64,000 nucleotides of DNA from JAPWJZ01 sp964575605 (GTDB lineage Bacteria > Pseudomonadota > Alphaproteobacteria > Micavibrionales > UBA2020). Made by a program: the position numbers and the translations under genes. Of this stretch, positions 50,852-59,941 are shown in pieces. Numbering within the stretch: position 1 is the first letter of the stretch; each line of letters opens with the position of its first letter. The stretch lies in assembly GCA_964575605.1 (NCBI GenBank), contig CAZNRN010000012.1:1-64000 (forward strand), written 5' to 3'. Below the pieces are notes generated by a model that was not told the DNA's origin, searched no databases, and saw only the letters and a program-made list of their open reading frames with translations.

Positions 50852-51403
50852 ATGCGAAACCTTCTTATCTGCCTCACTGTCCTTCTGCTGGCCGGCTGTA
50901 CGGCAGCCGCCAATATGGTGGGGCTTGGCGAGAAAAAAGCGCCCGAGTACAGCTGCCCCGGCACGGCTGTGGTTTTCGGGGCGGATATCATCCCGGTCTT
51001 CGCCCCGGGCTCCCCGGCTAAGCCGGAGCCTGCCAATCTGGCCTCTACGGGCGTCTGGGGGCGCTATCAGGGGGATTGCTCTTATCACGACAAGGCCAAC
51101 GAGGTTGCCTTTAACCTGAACCTTAATTTCCAGGCGCAAAAAGGCCCTATGGGCCAAAAGCTTAAGAAACAGAATTTACCATATTTCGTCGCTGTCCTGT
51201 CGCCCGAGGATAAAATATTGCAACGGACGGAGTTTTCGACTACGGTTGATTTCGATAATTCACCCGCCGGAACATCCACGGAACAACATTCGATCCGTAT
51301 TCCGGTGTCGGGCAAGGCGACTGCCGGCAAGTACAAACTGGTCTTCGGCTTTATCCTGACGCCCCGCCAACTTAACTATAACAGGGAAAAACATGGCTCT
51401 TAA
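50852..51403 (+). CDS. Lipoprotein of unknown function (183 aa)
   Basis: A lipoprotein signal, MRNLLICLTVLLLAGC (Cys16), precedes a mainly beta domain (VWGRYQGDCSYHDKANEVAF, LPYFVAVLSPEDKILQRTEF, QHSIRIPVSGKATAGKYKLV) that could be immunoglobulin-like. It is presumably anchored in the envelope. CAGGA lies before the ATG. The last 11 bases overlap gmhA, suggesting cotranscription with an LPS-core gene. No family name is claimed. Confidence 0.75.
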   Translation: MRNLLICLTVLLLAGCTAAANMVGLGEKKAPEYSCPGTAVVFGADIIPVFAPGSPAKPEPANLASTGVWGRYQGDCSYHDKANEVAFNLNLNFQAQKGPMGQKLKKQNLPYFVAVLSPEDKILQRTEFSTTVDFDNSPAGTSTEQHSIRIPVSGKATAGKYKLVFGFILTPRQLNYNREKHGS

Positions 51404-52022
51404 GGTCAAGCAATTCTGGCAGTCCGAGTTTACCGAGCATGAAGACGTCATGGCGTTGACGCGCCAGCAGCTTCTGGGTTCCTTCGAAAAACTGCTCGAG
51501 GTTTCCACGTCCTGCATCAAGGCCGGCGGCAAGATCCTGTTCTTCGGCAACGGCGGCTCGGCTTCCGATGCCCAGCACCTGGCAACCGAACTGTCGGCGC
51601 GCTACAAGACCAACCGCGCCGCTATCGCCGCTATCTCGCTGGCCACCGATACTTCCGCACTGACGGCGATCGGCAACGATTTCGGCTTCGAACATGTGTT
51701 CTCCCGCCAGATCGAGGCTATTGGCAAGCAGGGCGACGTTGCTATATGCATTTCCACCTCCGGCAACAGCCCGAACGTCCTGAAGGCGATTGAGCAGTGC
51801 AAGGCCCAGGGTATCACCACCGTCGGCTTCACCGGCTTCTCGGGCGGCAAGATGGCCCCCTTGTGCGATATCCTGCTGAACGTGCCCTCGACCACCACGG
51901 CGCGCATCCAGGAGATGCACATCACGCTTGGCCAGATGTTCTGCGGCGCGCTGGAGCTGAACCTTGGCCTCGTCGCCGAGACGCAGCAGCAGCCCGCGGC
52001 GCCTGTCGCCAAAACCGCCTGA
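51393..52022 (+). CDS. gmhA: Phosphoheptose isomerase (SIS domain), GmhA/DiaA type
   Basis: A 209-residue SIS-domain protein: LFFGNGGSASDAQHLATELS, LATDTSALTAIGNDFGFEHV, ISTSGNSPNVLKAIEQCKAQ and TTTARIQEMHITLGQMFCGA. These match GmhA, which turns sedoheptulose-7-phosphate into D-glycero-D-manno-heptose-7-phosphate for LPS inner core; the closely related DiaA controls initiation with DnaA. HIT in MHITLGQ and the Glu in the QEMHI helix support isomerase activity, so GmhA is preferred. It overlaps the upstream lipoprotein gene. Confidence 0.85.
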   Translation: MALKVKQFWQSEFTEHEDVMALTRQQLLGSFEKLLEVSTSCIKAGGKILFFGNGGSASDAQHLATELSARYKTNRAAIAAISLATDTSALTAIGNDFGFEHVFSRQIEAIGKQGDVAICISTSGNSPNVLKAIEQCKAQGITTVGFTGFSGGKMAPLCDILLNVPSTTTARIQEMHITLGQMFCGALELNLGLVAETQQQPAAPVAKTA

Positions 52023-52036
52023 GCCGAGTCTCTATT

Positions 52037-52285
52037 ATGTCAAAACAAGCTGCCGATCTCGAAAAACTGAGCTTCGAAGAAGCCCTGACCGAGCTTGAAA
52101 AGATCGTACGCCAGCTTGAAACCGGCTCCTCCGACCTGAAATCCTCCATCGACGCCTACGAGCGCGGCATGAGCCTGCGCAAGCTGTGCGATGGTAAACT
52201 GAAAGAGGCACAGGGCCGTATCGAGAAGATCACGGTTGGCGAGGGCGGCAAGGCATCCGCCGAAAGCTTCAGGCTGCAGGAATAA
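52037..52285 (+). CDS. xseB: Exodeoxyribonuclease VII small subunit
   Basis: The 82-residue product has LSFEEALTELEKIVRQLETG and LKSSIDAYERGMSLRKLCDG, the two-helix signature of XseB, which binds XseA to form exonuclease VII. The ATG at 52037 lies 14 bases after gmhA. xseB followed by ispA and dxs is a common bacterial order. Confidence 0.93.
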   Translation: MSKQAADLEKLSFEEALTELEKIVRQLETGSSDLKSSIDAYERGMSLRKLCDGKLKEAQGRIEKITVGEGGKASAESFRLQE

Positions 52286-52371
52286 CCCTCCCGTTCAAAA
52301 ATAGTGCCTTTTTTCTGCGACTTAGGGTATAACAGTCGTCAGCAAAAAACTGTCAGAAGGCATTTAAAACG

Positions 52372-53280
52372 ATGGCGCCATCACCACGCGAGGCAACACC
52401 GAAACTCTCACAGGCGATGGACGACTGCCGCGAAGGCGTCAACAAAACCATCGCAAGCCTCCTGCCTGCGACCGACCTGGTCGAAGCGCCCCTTTTCGAT
52501 GCCATGCGCTACGCGGTTCTGAACGGCGGTAAACGCCTTCGTCCCTTCATGGTGATGGAAGGTGCGCGCGTTTTTGGTGTCGATGCCGCCCGTGCCCGCC
52601 GCGTTGCCGCCGCTGCTGAAATCGTACACTGCTATTCGCTCGTCCACGACGACCTTCCCGCAATGGACAACTCCGACCTCCGCCGCGGCAAGCCTTCGCT
52701 GCACAAGGCTTATAACGAGGCGACCGCTATCCTTGCGGGCGATGCGTTGTTGACGCTCGCTTTCGAAATCCTTGCAGATCCAGAAACGCATGAAGATCCG
52801 CGCGTGCGTGTAGAACTGATGGCTAACCTTGCAGGCGCCATTGGCATGCATGGCATGGTTGGCGGCCAGATGCTTGACCTGATTGGCGAAAAACAGGAAT
52901 TCGACGCTGGCACCATTACGCGCATGCAACGCATGAAAACCGGCAAGCTGATCGCCTTCTGTTGCGAAGCAGGCGCGATCCTCGGTAAAGCGAACCCGGC
53001 GCACCGCCAATCGCTACGCAACTATGCCCATGACCTCGGCCTCGCCTTCCAGGTGACGGACGACTTGCTCGACGTCGAAGGCAACGTGAAGGAACTGGGC
53101 AAGCCGGTCGGCGCAGATGGCAAGAAGGCGACCTTCGTCTCCGCCATGGGTGTCGAACAGGCCAAAGCGCGCGCCCAGATGCTGGTCGACCAGGCAATCA
53201 TGCACCTGCGCGTGTTTGACGCGGGGCGCGTCGATCTGCTGAAAGACCTTGCCCGCTACGTGCTCGAACGCCGGGTTTAA
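52372..53280 (+). CDS. ispA: Polyprenyl synthase, farnesyl diphosphate synthase type
   Basis: A 302-residue prenyltransferase with both Asp-rich motifs: LVHDDLPAMDNSDLRRGKPS (first) and AFQVTDDLLDVEGNVKELGK (second), plus GGKRLRPFMVMEG and the GDALLTLAFEIL helix. It condenses IPP with DMAPP/GPP to C15, the precursor of undecaprenyl phosphate and quinones. It is in line with xseB and dxs. A CACGGT...ACCGTG hairpin (53317-53334) follows the stop but lacks a T tract. Confidence 0.92.
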   Translation: MAPSPREATPKLSQAMDDCREGVNKTIASLLPATDLVEAPLFDAMRYAVLNGGKRLRPFMVMEGARVFGVDAARARRVAAAAEIVHCYSLVHDDLPAMDNSDLRRGKPSLHKAYNEATAILAGDALLTLAFEILADPETHEDPRVRVELMANLAGAIGMHGMVGGQMLDLIGEKQEFDAGTITRMQRMKTGKLIAFCCEAGAILGKANPAHRQSLRNYAHDLGLAFQVTDDLLDVEGNVKELGKPVGADGKKATFVSAMGVEQAKARAQMLVDQAIMHLRVFDAGRVDLLKDLARYVLERRV

Positions 53281-53340
53281 TTCTTTCGGTTACCCCATAA
53301 TTTTGCGCAATAAAGCCACGGTTTTGGCACCGTGAACGCA

Positions 53341-53369
53341 TTATTTCCGCTTTATATCAATGGTATAAT
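53341..53369 (+). promoter_or_regulatory. Candidate dxs promoter
   Basis: A perfect TATAAT at 53364-53369 with TTATTT at 53341-53346 (17-base spacer), about 100 bases before the dxs ATG and just after the ispA hairpin. It implies dxs can be transcribed apart from ispA. Confidence 0.5.
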
Positions 53370-53467
53370 AAGGATAAGACCGGCACCTGGAACTGCACGG
53401 GAAGATTGAACCACCCTCTGTCAATTTTCCTGAAAACGTGTATAAAAACAGGCAAAGGAAAACAGCC

Positions 53468-55381
53468 ATGGCAACTCCGCTCCTTGATAAGGTCAATTAT
53501 CCGAACGACCTGCGTCAACTGGACAAGAAAGACCTGCCCCAGCTTGCTGCCGAACTGCGGCAGGAGATGATTGATGCCGTCGCCGTCACGGGCGGGCATT
53601 TGGGCGCTGGCCTTGGTGTGGTCGAGCTGACGACAGCCATCCACTATGTTTTCAACACACCCGAAGACCGCCTGATCTGGGATGTTGGACATCAAGCCTA
53701 TCCGCATAAAATTCTCACCGGCCGCCGCGACCGCATCAAGACACTGCGTCAGGGCGGCGGTCTTTCGGGCTTCACCAAGCGTTCCGAGAGCGAATACGAC
53801 CCCTTCGGCGCCGCCCATAGCTCGACGTCGATTTCTGCCGGACTCGGCATGGCGGTCGCGCGCGATTTTGATAAAGGCGACAACAAGATCATCTGCGTCA
53901 TCGGCGATGGCGCGATGTCGGCCGGTATGGCCTACGAAGCTATGAACAATGCCGGCGCGCTGAAAAGCCGCCTCGTCGTTATCCTGAACGACAATGACAT
54001 GTCTATTGCGCCGCCTGTGGGCGCGATGAGCGCTTACCTCTCCCGCCTGATTTCGTCGAAGCCTTACTTAAGCATGCGCGAAATCGGCAAGAAGATGACG
54101 GGCAGGCTACCGCCGCTGATGAAAACCGCCGCCAAGCGCGCCGAGGAATATGCGCGCGGCATGATGACGGGCGGCACATTGTTCGAAGAACTCGGTTTCT
54201 ATTATGTGGGCCCGATTGACGGCCACAACCTCGACCACCTGCTGCCCGTACTTGAAAACGTGCGCGACAGTATTTATGAAGGCCCGATCCTCGTCCACGT
54301 GGTAACCAAAAAAGGCAAAGGCTACCCGCCTGCTGAAACCGCCGCCGACAAGATGCACGGCGTCGCGAAATTCGACGTGCTGACCGGCGCGCAGGCCAAG
54401 CCTAAAACCACGTTGCCCAGCTATACCAAGGTTTTCGCGCAGAGCCTGATCGAAGAAGCAAAGCGCGACCCGAAAATCGTCGCGGTGACCGCGGCCATGC
54501 CCTCGGGCACCGGTCTTGACCTGTTCGAAAAAGCCTTCCCCGACCGTATGTTCGACGTCGGCATCGCCGAGCAGCATGCGGTGACTTTCGCGGCCGGCCT
54601 TGCCACCGAAGGCTATCGCCCCTTCGTCACCATCTATTCGACTTTCCTGCAGCGCGCCTATGACCAGGTTGTGCATGATGTCGCCATACAGAACCTGCCG
54701 GTGCGTTTCGCCATGGACCGTGCGGGCCTTGTCGGCGCCGATGGCGCGACGCATGCGGGATCCTTTGATATCGCCTACCTCGGTTGCCTGCCCAATATGG
54801 TGCTGATGGCAGCTGCGGATGAAGTCGAGTTGCAGCATATGACCGCGACCGCTGCTGCCTATGACTCTGGCCCCATCGCCTTCCGTTATCCGCGTGGCGA
54901 GGGCATCGGGCTCGAACTACTGCCGCACGGCATTCCACTTGAAATCGGCAAGGGCCGCGTCATGAAGCAGGGCACGAAAATCGCGCTGCTCAGCTACGGA
55001 ACACGCTTGCAGGAATGCCTTGCCGCTGCGCAGCAGCTGGAAGCCATGGGCCTGTCGACAACCGTCGCTGACGCCCGTTTCGCTAAACCGCTGGACGCCG
55101 ACCTGATTGGCCGCCTCGCCCGCAACCACGAAGTCGTGGTGACGGTGGAGGAGGGTTCAATCTGTGGCTTTGGTGCCTTGGTCCTGCAACATCTTGCGCA
55201 AACCGGCGCGCTGGACGCAGGCCTGAAAATCCGCACCATGACCCTGCCCGATATCTTCATCGACCACGACACGCCGCAAAAGCAGTATGACCTGGCCGAA
55301 CTGAACGCGCGCCATGTTGTGTCACAGGCCGTACAGGCGCTAGGCACTGGCGCTGCTTTGCCCTCGGCGCTGAAAGCCTGA
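53468..55381 (+). CDS. dxs: 1-deoxy-D-xylulose-5-phosphate synthase
   Basis: The 637-residue enzyme shows GGHLGAGLGVVELTTAIHYV (active-site His), DVGHQAYPHKILTGRRD, the TPP motif IGDGAMSAGMAYEAMNNAGA ending LNDNDMSI, DVGIAEQHAVTFAAGLATEG and YPRGEG. It joins pyruvate and glyceraldehyde-3-phosphate to DXP, the entry step of the MEP pathway. AAAGGA precedes the ATG at 53468; ten further upstream codons are in frame but unlike Dxs. The stop overlaps the tlyA ATG (TGATG). Confidence 0.96.
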   Translation: MATPLLDKVNYPNDLRQLDKKDLPQLAAELRQEMIDAVAVTGGHLGAGLGVVELTTAIHYVFNTPEDRLIWDVGHQAYPHKILTGRRDRIKTLRQGGGLSGFTKRSESEYDPFGAAHSSTSISAGLGMAVARDFDKGDNKIICVIGDGAMSAGMAYEAMNNAGALKSRLVVILNDNDMSIAPPVGAMSAYLSRLISSKPYLSMREIGKKMTGRLPPLMKTAAKRAEEYARGMMTGGTLFEELGFYYVGPIDGHNLDHLLPVLENVRDSIYEGPILVHVVTKKGKGYPPAETAADKMHGVAKFDVLTGAQAKPKTTLPSYTKVFAQSLIEEAKRDPKIVAVTAAMPSGTGLDLFEKAFPDRMFDVGIAEQHAVTFAAGLATEGYRPFVTIYSTFLQRAYDQVVHDVAIQNLPVRFAMDRAGLVGADGATHAGSFDIAYLGCLPNMVLMAAADEVELQHMTATAAAYDSGPIAFRYPRGEGIGLELLPHGIPLEIGKGRVMKQGTKIALLSYGTRLQECLAAAQQLEAMGLSTTVADARFAKPLDADLIGRLARNHEVVVTVEEGSICGFGALVLQHLAQTGALDAGLKIRTMTLPDIFIDHDTPQKQYDLAELNARHVVSQAVQALGTGAALPSALKA

Positions 55382-56121
55382 TGGGCGATAAGAAGCGCAT
55401 CGACCTCATCCTTGTCGAAAAAGGACTCGCGCCCAGCCGTGCGCGCGCGCAGGAACTTGTGAAAAACGGCCTTGTCAAAGCCAATAACCTCCCTGTGTCA
55501 AAACCTTCTTCCGAATTCGACCCCTCCACGGATATTGCCGTCAGCGGCGATGTGCACAGCTGGGTCAGCCGTGGCGGGCAAAAACTTGATCATGCGCTAC
55601 AGGAATTCAGTATCGCAGTCGGGGGCAAGACCTGCCTCGACCTTGGCGCTTCTACCGGCGGTTTCACGGATGTGCTGCTGCACCATGGCGCCAGAAAAGT
55701 TTACGCCGTTGATGTGGGGCATGGCCAACTTGCTGAAAAGCTGAAATCGGATACGCGGGTCGTGAATATCGAAGGTATGCACGCCAAAGACCTTGATGCC
55801 AAAAGTATACCCGAGCGCGTTGACATTATAGTGATCGACGTCAGTTTTATCGGTCTCTCTAAAGTCCTGCCTTTCGCGGCCGCCCTTGCGGCGAAGGAGT
55901 GCGACCTCGTCTGCCTTGTGAAGCCGCAGTTCGAAGTCGGCCGCGAAAACATCGGCAGGGGCGGCATCGTGCGCGATGATGCTATGCAGCGTAAAGCCTG
56001 CACGGATGTTCAAGCCTTCATCGAATCGACCCTGAAGTGGGACGTGAAAGGGATCATCAAAAGTCCGATTGACGGCGGGGACGGGAACCGCGAGTTCCTG
56101 CTTGCGGCCTCCAACTACTAG
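55381..56121 (+). CDS. tlyA: TlyA family rRNA (cytidine-2'-O)-methyltransferase
   Basis: A 246-residue protein with an S4 RNA-binding domain (KRIDLILVEKGLAPSRARAQ) and an FtsJ-like methyltransferase: SRGGQKLDHALQEF, CLDLGASTGGFTDVLLHHGA, VYAVDVGHGQLAEKL and VKPQFEVGRENIGRGGIVRD. Members methylate 16S and/or 23S rRNA ribose; the family has also been called haemolysin A. It overlaps dxs by one base, the usual neighbour. Confidence 0.93.
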   Translation: MGDKKRIDLILVEKGLAPSRARAQELVKNGLVKANNLPVSKPSSEFDPSTDIAVSGDVHSWVSRGGQKLDHALQEFSIAVGGKTCLDLGASTGGFTDVLLHHGARKVYAVDVGHGQLAEKLKSDTRVVNIEGMHAKDLDAKSIPERVDIIVIDVSFIGLSKVLPFAAALAAKECDLVCLVKPQFEVGRENIGRGGIVRDDAMQRKACTDVQAFIESTLKWDVKGIIKSPIDGGDGNREFLLAASNY

Positions 56122-56193
56122 AAAATCATTGCATTTTAAGAGCTTAGGGCAGCTATTGCCCGTTCCTGCAAAGCTGTTTATTGTCATAAGCAT

Positions 56194-57282
56194 ATGACAG
56201 ACAAGCATGATCGCGATAAACCTGCGCCGGAACAGGCGCCGGCAAACAACACGCCCTCAGTGGCGACGCCATGGCTTGCGCGCGTGAAATCGCGCGTCAA
56301 AAAAATCGTCGATACTGTCGATGACCGTTGCGCACAGCTGCGGCACGGTTCGCACAGCGACCATCGCCGCGCCATCATCGCGCGCCTGAAAGAACTGCCG
56401 GGCGGCGAGGCCATGCTGCTTTCCGCTAAAAAGCACGGTGTGAAGATTTCCGTCGTCTCGCTGCGCCGGAACAAGGGCAGCAAGGGGAAATTCACCCGCA
56501 GCAGCAGCGGCGCTCGCATCCGTGTCAGCAATACAGGCTCAGGCGCGCGCATGGCGACGACGCTCTGGCACGAACTACGCCATATGCAGCAGCATATCGA
56601 GCGGGGAGATATGACGGGCGGCGTTACACGTGTGCTTGATACGCGCGCGCAGCACATGATTTCATTGATGATCGAGGCCGACGCCTATACTGCGCAGATG
56701 CTGATGGGCCTGCGCCAGAAGAAAGCCGGCAACCCCGAATATTATGACGCGCTGATGGAACGTAAATCACCCGCCTTCATCTCTATCAAAAAATTCCTAA
56801 AAAAAACGCCTTACGAAACCGTGCAGGACGAAAAGGCCTTTGCGCGCGCGCTGTTCACTGAAATGATGCTGACCGGCCTTCCGGCCTATCACGCCAAATA
56901 TCTAGATGCCTATGCGAAAGCTTTCGAAAGCGCCAAAACTGCGGAAGAATTCAGGGCGCAGATGAGTGGGCGTAAACCACCGCCCGACTTTGCGCCGTCA
57001 AAATCGCTGCATGATATTTATGGCGTCACAGCACCTCCTGATTTGCGCCGCATCGCAGCTTCGTTCCTTTCTGCACAAGACAAGGCTTTGCGCAGGGTCA
57101 TCGGTAAGGTCGATGATACGACCCGGAATGCTGCAATGATCAGCGAAACGGATTTTCAGCAGGCAAAGGCGGAAATTGTCCGCGAATCAAAAAGACTCGC
57201 AAAATCCTTCAGAAAAAATGCCGCGCCAACTTCCCCACAGAAACACGATATACTGCGTACAGCAGCAATAAAGCCGTTTTAA
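56194..57282 (+). CDS. DUF6782-like putative zinc metallopeptidase with HELRH motif (362 aa)
   Basis: TTLWHELRHMQQHIERGDMT near residue 126 has HExxH, and SLMIEADAYTAQMLMGLRQ about 34 residues later gives the EADAY match seen in the protein at 34236. The N-terminus (about 1-60) is basic and disordered; the C-terminal 180 residues are helical and charged. No signal peptide or membrane helix is visible. Zinc binding and proteolysis are inferred. It follows tlyA by 72 bases and overlaps the convergent gene at 57279 by four. Confidence 0.68.
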   Translation: MTDKHDRDKPAPEQAPANNTPSVATPWLARVKSRVKKIVDTVDDRCAQLRHGSHSDHRRAIIARLKELPGGEAMLLSAKKHGVKISVVSLRRNKGSKGKFTRSSSGARIRVSNTGSGARMATTLWHELRHMQQHIERGDMTGGVTRVLDTRAQHMISLMIEADAYTAQMLMGLRQKKAGNPEYYDALMERKSPAFISIKKFLKKTPYETVQDEKAFARALFTEMMLTGLPAYHAKYLDAYAKAFESAKTAEEFRAQMSGRKPPPDFAPSKSLHDIYGVTAPPDLRRIAASFLSAQDKALRRVIGKVDDTTRNAAMISETDFQQAKAEIVRESKRLAKSFRKNAAPTSPQKHDILRTAAIKPF

Positions 57283-58115
57283 ACCGTCCCCCGCGCCAGA
57301 GATGTATTAACCGCGGCAACCGTCGCCTCTGCTATCGCCTCGAACAATTTGTCCGAAACTTCCTCGTAAAGCGCTTGCTGGTCAGGGTCAAAGGCCAGGT
57401 CATTCCACCCGCTGTTGCCGCCAAAGACGAAAGCAGTTTGTACTGCGTCCAACACTGCAACAGCACCCTTTTGCAAAAAGCCCTCGGGCGCAATATCGCG
57501 CGAGAAAGCATGCAGGAACTGTCCGTTGGACGACAGCGTTTCAATGGCGCGCGAGAAATATTCGCTATAGGGGTCCAATTGTTCATGCACCGTGGCAAAA
57601 GCCAGCACCTCGCGCAAAGTGGCGAAAAGCACGGCATGCGCCCGCGGTAGGGCATCGGGCAAGACAGGCGGTGAGGCAGGCCCCTGCCCGATGCGGCCGT
57701 AAGACATCTGCCAGACACGGCCGCCTTCAGCATTCTGGTCGCCCAGCGCCATTTTCTGCGCCCAATAACGGCTGCGCCCTTCCGGGCGCAGCTCCTCGAT
57801 CGTCCAGATCTTGCCACCGCCGGCATAGGCCGCCGATTTGCGGTCGGAAATATTCGGACGGTTGGCGGGATCGCAGATCAGCCTTAAGCCCGCAGCGCCG
57901 CCTTTTTTAATCAGTGGAAACCAGTCGTCGGGAGATGGGGTAAGTGCGGTTTCGACGGGAGTCGGCGAAGTCGGGTTTTTAACCTCAAAAAACCTCACAA
58001 ATTCGCAGAACTGGCAGGTGGAATTGCGGCTGAAATAATCAACAGTACCCAGCCCCTGCAAAAATGCATTGCCGTGGCAGACCAGTGCGGCCATTTGGGC
58101 GACGGGGCCGTTCAT
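57279..58115 (-). CDS. Protein of unknown function coupled to an acyl-CoA dehydrogenase (278 aa)
   Basis: I do not recognise this soluble protein. The N-terminus has VCHGNAFLQGLGTVDYFSRN followed by TCQFCEFVRFFEV, giving Cys-His and CxxC residues that could bind metal. The C-terminal half is helical (LFATLREVLAFATVHEQLDP, SDKLFEAIAEATVAAVNTSL). It starts seven bases after the isovaleryl-CoA dehydrogenase stop, so the two should be cotranscribed; a helper or related catabolic role is possible but unproven. Confidence 0.65.
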   Translation of the reverse strand: MNGPVAQMAALVCHGNAFLQGLGTVDYFSRNSTCQFCEFVRFFEVKNPTSPTPVETALTPSPDDWFPLIKKGGAAGLRLICDPANRPNISDRKSAAYAGGGKIWTIEELRPEGRSRYWAQKMALGDQNAEGGRVWQMSYGRIGQGPASPPVLPDALPRAHAVLFATLREVLAFATVHEQLDPYSEYFSRAIETLSSNGQFLHAFSRDIAPEGFLQKGAVAVLDAVQTAFVFGGNSGWNDLAFDPDQQALYEEVSDKLFEAIAEATVAAVNTSLARGTV

Positions 58116-58122
58116 GGGGGCG

Positions 58123-59352
58123 TCAGGTGGTTTCCTTGAACAATTCGCGGCCGATCAGCATGCGGCGGATTTCGCTCGTGCCGGCGCCGATCTCGTAAAG
58201 CTTGGCGTCGCGCAGGAAACGGCCGGTAGGAAAATCGTTGATGTACCCGTTACCGCCAAGCGTCTGGATAGCTTCCAGCGCCATCCACGTCGCCTTTTCA
58301 GCGGCATAGAGGATTGCGCCGGCGGCATCCTTGCGGGTGATTTCCTTGCGGTCGCAGGCCTTGCCCACGGCATAGACGTAGGAGCGCGAGGTATTCAGCG
58401 CGACATACATATCCGCCATCTTGCCCTGCATCAGCTGGAATTCGCCAATGCTCTGCCCGAACTGCTTGCGCTCGTGCACATAGGGGATGACCACATCCAT
58501 GCAGGCTTGCATGATGCCGATGGGGCCGGCGGCCAGTACCGCGCGTTCGTAATCCAGGCCACTCATTAAAACGTTCACGCCCTTGCCGACCTGGCCAAGC
58601 ACGTTTTCTTCCGGCACTTCGCAATCCTGGAAGACCAGCTCGCAGGTGTTCGACCCGCGCATGCCGAGCTTGTCCAGCTTCTGCGCTGTCGAAAACCCCT
58701 TGAACCCGCGCTCGATAATAAACGCCGTGATGCCTTTTGCATTGGCGGCGGGATCGGTCTTGGCATAGACAACCAAAGTATGCGCGTCGGGCCCGTTGGT
58801 GATCCACATCTTGTTGCCGTTCAGGACGTAGCGGTCGCCCTTTTTCTCGGCCTTCAGCTTCATCGATACGACGTCGGAACCGGCACCCGGCTCGCTCATC
58901 GCCAGCGCGCCGATCTTTTTGCCGGCGCAAAGGTCGGGGAGGTATTTTTTCTTCTGCGCTTCCGACCCGTTCAGGCTGATCTGGTTGACGCAGAGGTTCG
59001 AAAACGCACCATAGGAAAGGCCGATGCTGGCCGAAGCGCGGCTGATTTCTTCCATCGCCACGATATGCTCGATATAGCCAAGCCCCGTGCCGCCGTATTC
59101 TTCGGCAACCGTCATGCCCAACAGTCCGAGCGCGCCCATTTCCGGCCACAGCTCGTTCGGGAACTCGTTGTTGTGGTCAACGTCGGCCGCGATGGGTGCG
59201 ATGCGGTCCTGGGCGAATTTGCGTACGGAATCGCGAATGGCTTCGGCGTTCTCGCCCAAGTCGAATTTCAGCGAGGGATAATCCAGCGCCTTGGGGACGT
59301 ATGATTCTTTTTTGCTCATCTGGGGCTCTTTTTTCTGTGCCGAAACGGACAT
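58123..59352 (-). CDS. ivd: Isovaleryl-CoA dehydrogenase-like acyl-CoA dehydrogenase
   Basis: A 409-residue flavoprotein: AEEYGGTGLGYIEHIVAMEE, AMSEPGAGSDVVSMKLKAEK, WITNGPDAHTLVVYAKTDP, the active-site Glu in LMSGLDYERAVLAAG (near 266), FQLMQGKMADMY and GGNGYINDFPTGRFLRDAKL then YEIGAGTSEIRRMLIGRE. The internal Glu position and the QLMQGKMADMY stretch fit isovaleryl-CoA dehydrogenase, which oxidises isovaleryl-CoA in leucine breakdown. Carboxylase and hydratase genes usually found with it are absent here. The first 14 residues are extra to the family core. Confidence 0.87.
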   Translation of the reverse strand: MSVSAQKKEPQMSKKESYVPKALDYPSLKFDLGENAEAIRDSVRKFAQDRIAPIAADVDHNNEFPNELWPEMGALGLLGMTVAEEYGGTGLGYIEHIVAMEEISRASASIGLSYGAFSNLCVNQISLNGSEAQKKKYLPDLCAGKKIGALAMSEPGAGSDVVSMKLKAEKKGDRYVLNGNKMWITNGPDAHTLVVYAKTDPAANAKGITAFIIERGFKGFSTAQKLDKLGMRGSNTCELVFQDCEVPEENVLGQVGKGVNVLMSGLDYERAVLAAGPIGIMQACMDVVIPYVHERKQFGQSIGEFQLMQGKMADMYVALNTSRSYVYAVGKACDRKEITRKDAAGAILYAAEKATWMALEAIQTLGGNGYINDFPTGRFLRDAKLYEIGAGTSEIRRMLIGRELFKETT

Positions 59353-59428
59353 GGGAAACCTCGTGGAAATGACTGCCTTACCTTACCCAAAAGAGGGGGT
59401 GAGGGCGATATGCCATTTGTTTACGGAA

Positions 59429-59857
59429 TCATTTGCGCAAGTGCAAGGGGCCGCTGAGCTTCAACGGCGCTTCAAGGCCGGTCGAATACTGGATGATGGC
59501 GGTTTCGGCTTCCCGCCTCAAGGCTTCCTCGGCGCGGTGTTCTTCCTCGCGCGCGCGTTTAGCGGCGGCCGAGGTAAAGAGGTCGCAAATGCTGGAGAAA
59601 TTCTGCAGCCCCGCCTGTTCAAAGGCTGTAAAGCCGTGCGGATCGCGGTGAGACATGTCTGCTCCTTTATCCAGCAGCAGCTTCACAATGTGCTCCTGCG
59701 CATACATGGCGGCGTGGAATAGAGGGGTTTGTCCCAGTGCGCTGACAAGGTCGCGTGCCGCCGGGAAAGCATCGAGGATTTTTTCGACATAGCCGAAATC
59801 GCCTGTTTCACAGGCGTCGAAGAATTCGTCCATTTGCTTGTCGGTCAGTGCGGGCAT
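59429..59857 (-). CDS. Ankyrin-repeat protein (142 aa)
   Basis: About three ankyrin units are visible: FFDACETGDFGYVEKILDAF, GQTPLFHAAMYAQEHIVKLL and GADMSHRDPHGFTAFEQAG, followed by a charged helix (AAAKRAREEEHRAEEALRRE). There is no signal peptide. Such small cytosolic ankyrin proteins are protein-binding adaptors; the partner is unknown. It lies alone between mgtE and the acyl-CoA dehydrogenase on the same strand. Confidence 0.8.
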   Translation of the reverse strand: MPALTDKQMDEFFDACETGDFGYVEKILDAFPAARDLVSALGQTPLFHAAMYAQEHIVKLLLDKGADMSHRDPHGFTAFEQAGLQNFSSICDLFTSAAAKRAREEEHRAEEALRREAETAIIQYSTGLEAPLKLSGPLHLRK

Positions 59858-59941
59858 GGGGTGGCGTTCCTAAAGCAAAAAGTATAAGGGAGTCATTATG
59901 TTTATGTCTATTCAAAATATAAATAGCTAATTAAATCAATG

